From: Geodermatophilus marinus
Lineage (GTDB): Bacteria; Actinomycetota; Actinomycetes; Mycobacteriales; Geodermatophilaceae
DNA: 64,000 nt
Reading direction: 5' to 3'
Assembly (NCBI RefSeq): GCF_003428645.1
Contig: NZ_QVQH01000003.1
Coordinates: forward strand, 62,001 to 126,000
In this document: piece after piece, positions 63,287 through 64,000 of the stretch
How the letters are laid out: each line of letters starts with the position of its first letter
Position numbering within the stretch: the stretch's first letter is position 1
Notes under the pieces: generated by a model
Told to the model about the DNA's origin: nothing
Seen by the model: the letters and a program-made list of their open reading frames with translations, nothing else
Databases searched by the model: none
Position numbers and translations under genes: made by a program

Positions 63287-64000
63287 GGGTTCGCCTCCTC
63301 GCTGACCTCCCCGGCCACCATCTCCTGCAGCAGGGCCGACACCTCCTCGTCGGAGAGCTGCGACACGTCGTCCACCACCTGCGCCGGGTCGTCCTGGTCG
63401 CTCGGCGCCGTCACCGGGGCCGCCGCGTCTCCGCTCAACTGCTCGATCACCAAGGCCGACAGGCCGGCGATGCTGAGACCCTCCATGAACTTCATGGTCG
63501 GCACCTCCACCCCCACCATGGCCTGGATCTGGTTGCCGATCTCCACGGCCATGAGGGAGTCGAGCCCCAGGTTGAGCAACGACTGCTCCACGTCGAGCTT
63601 CTCCGGTGACATGCCGAGCACCCGTGCCAGCTGGTCCCGGATGTGCATCGACAGCAACGGTTGCCGCTCGGCCGGGTCCGCGGCCAGGACCGCATCGATC
63701 AGCGACGCAGCGGTCCCTTCCCCGTCGTCCCCCGGCGTGGTCTCCACCAGATGGGCGAAGCGCGGCGTCACCCGGATCAGGTGCACCTTCGCCAGCCGGG
63801 GCCAGTCGATGTGCCCCACGCCGACCTGCACGGCGTCGTGGCGGAGGAGTTCTCCCAGGATCCCCAGGAGCTGGTGGGCGGGCAGGGATCTCACGCCGAC
63901 GTGGTCGAGCTTCTGACCGATCTCCGGGTTCTCGGCGACGTACCCGACCTCGGAGACCGCACCCCAGTTCACGGTGAGCGCCGGCAGCCGCTGGAGCCTG
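63283..64000 (-). CDS. Type I polyketide synthase, C-terminal part (KR end plus ACP; 5' part beyond window)
   Basis: About 238 residues are visible, entering from the right edge. LQRLPALTVNWGAVSEVGYVAENPEIGQKL is the usual end of a PKS ketoreductase domain, followed by LLGILGELLRHDAVQVGVGHIDWPRL. The acyl carrier protein has NLGLDSLMAVEIGNQI with the phosphopantetheine Ser at 63556-63558. A C-terminal tail (QVVDDVSQLSDEEVSALLQEM) looks like a docking helix. There is no thioesterase, so chain release probably falls to the adjacent thioester reductase. KS, AT and other domains must lie beyond the window. Confidence 0.93.
   Translation of the reverse strand, partial: RLQRLPALTVNWGAVSEVGYVAENPEIGQKLDHVGVRSLPAHQLLGILGELLRHDAVQVGVGHIDWPRLAKVHLIRVTPRFAHLVETTPGDDGEGTAASLIDAVLAADPAERQPLLSMHIRDQLARVLGMSPEKLDVEQSLLNLGLDSLMAVEIGNQIQAMVGVEVPTMKFMEGLSIAGLSALVIEQLSGDAAAPVTAPSDQDDPAQVVDDVSQLSDEEVSALLQEMVAGEVSEEANP

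Overview
The window is very GC-rich DNA (mostly around 75% G+C) with dense genes, many GTG starts and GTGA/ATGA gene overlaps. The gene set is actinobacterial: a bcc:aa3 respiratory branch with diheme QcrC, a PimB-type mannosyltransferase, RNase AS, DUF4191/DUF3043 proteins and a ydaO riboswitch in front of an NlpC/P60 hydrolase. Gene content and the GAAGGACCC-type intergenic repeats suggest Geodermatophilaceae or a close relative (inference). From memory, most of the gene order from aroG (56.2 kb) back to lipA (0.4 kb) follows a block conserved in mycobacteria and Streptomyces, so most of the window is ordinary chromosomal core.

Layout. 0-15.7 kb: lipoate and 2-oxoacid dehydrogenase functions (lipA, lipB, sucB, lpdA) interleaved with leuS and its probable attenuator, a flavin monooxygenase-like gene, a peptidase E-like gene, an FAD oxidoreductase and an unusual Ser/Thr kinase. 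15.8-26.4 kb: pepA, gcvT, a four-gene membrane/envelope operon (holin-like, DUF3618, DUF4235, YihY), an aldo/keto reductase, DUF3043, an ErpA-type Fe-S carrier and asnB. 26.4-33.6 kb: respiratory genes. ctaC-ctaF (without ctaD) converge on ctaE-qcrC-qcrA-qcrB, and two very strong terminators lie between them. 33.8-46.9 kb: a receiver-like gene coupled to trpD, a RAM-only regulator, an exonuclease/GIY-YIG fusion, the c-di-AMP riboswitch with its cell-wall hydrolase, an M48 protease, PimB, an acyl-CoA synthetase, a SRPBCC protein, a degenerate ArsA-like protein and a ROK glucokinase. 46.9-58.6 kb: a TIGR00300-type ornithine cyclodeaminase-like gene, a lipase, an acyltransferase, RNase AS, a PucR regulator, a probably pyrophosphate-dependent phosphofructokinase, aroG and a threonine-aldolase-like enzyme.

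58.7-64.0 kb is different. A tight minus-strand operon encodes the end of a type I polyketide synthase (KR end plus ACP), a stand-alone thioester reductase, a ceramide-glucosyltransferase-like glycosyltransferase, a Sfp-type phosphopantetheinyl transferase and a sulfotransferase. Together these would make a long acyl chain, release it reductively, glycosylate it and possibly sulfate it. The first four functions match those of cyanobacterial heterocyst-glycolipid (hgl) synthesis, and the sulfotransferase is an addition. I regard this as the best candidate for an undescribed system. The PKS continues beyond the window.

Two features run through the whole window. At least twenty genes have a TANNNT -10 box ending only 6-8 nt before the start codon, which implies leaderless mRNAs. 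Several intergenic gaps hold members of one or two families of palindromic or tandemly repeated GC-rich elements (units of about 44-46, 85, 87-88 and 90 bp). No rRNA, tRNA, CRISPR array or insertion sequence was recognised.
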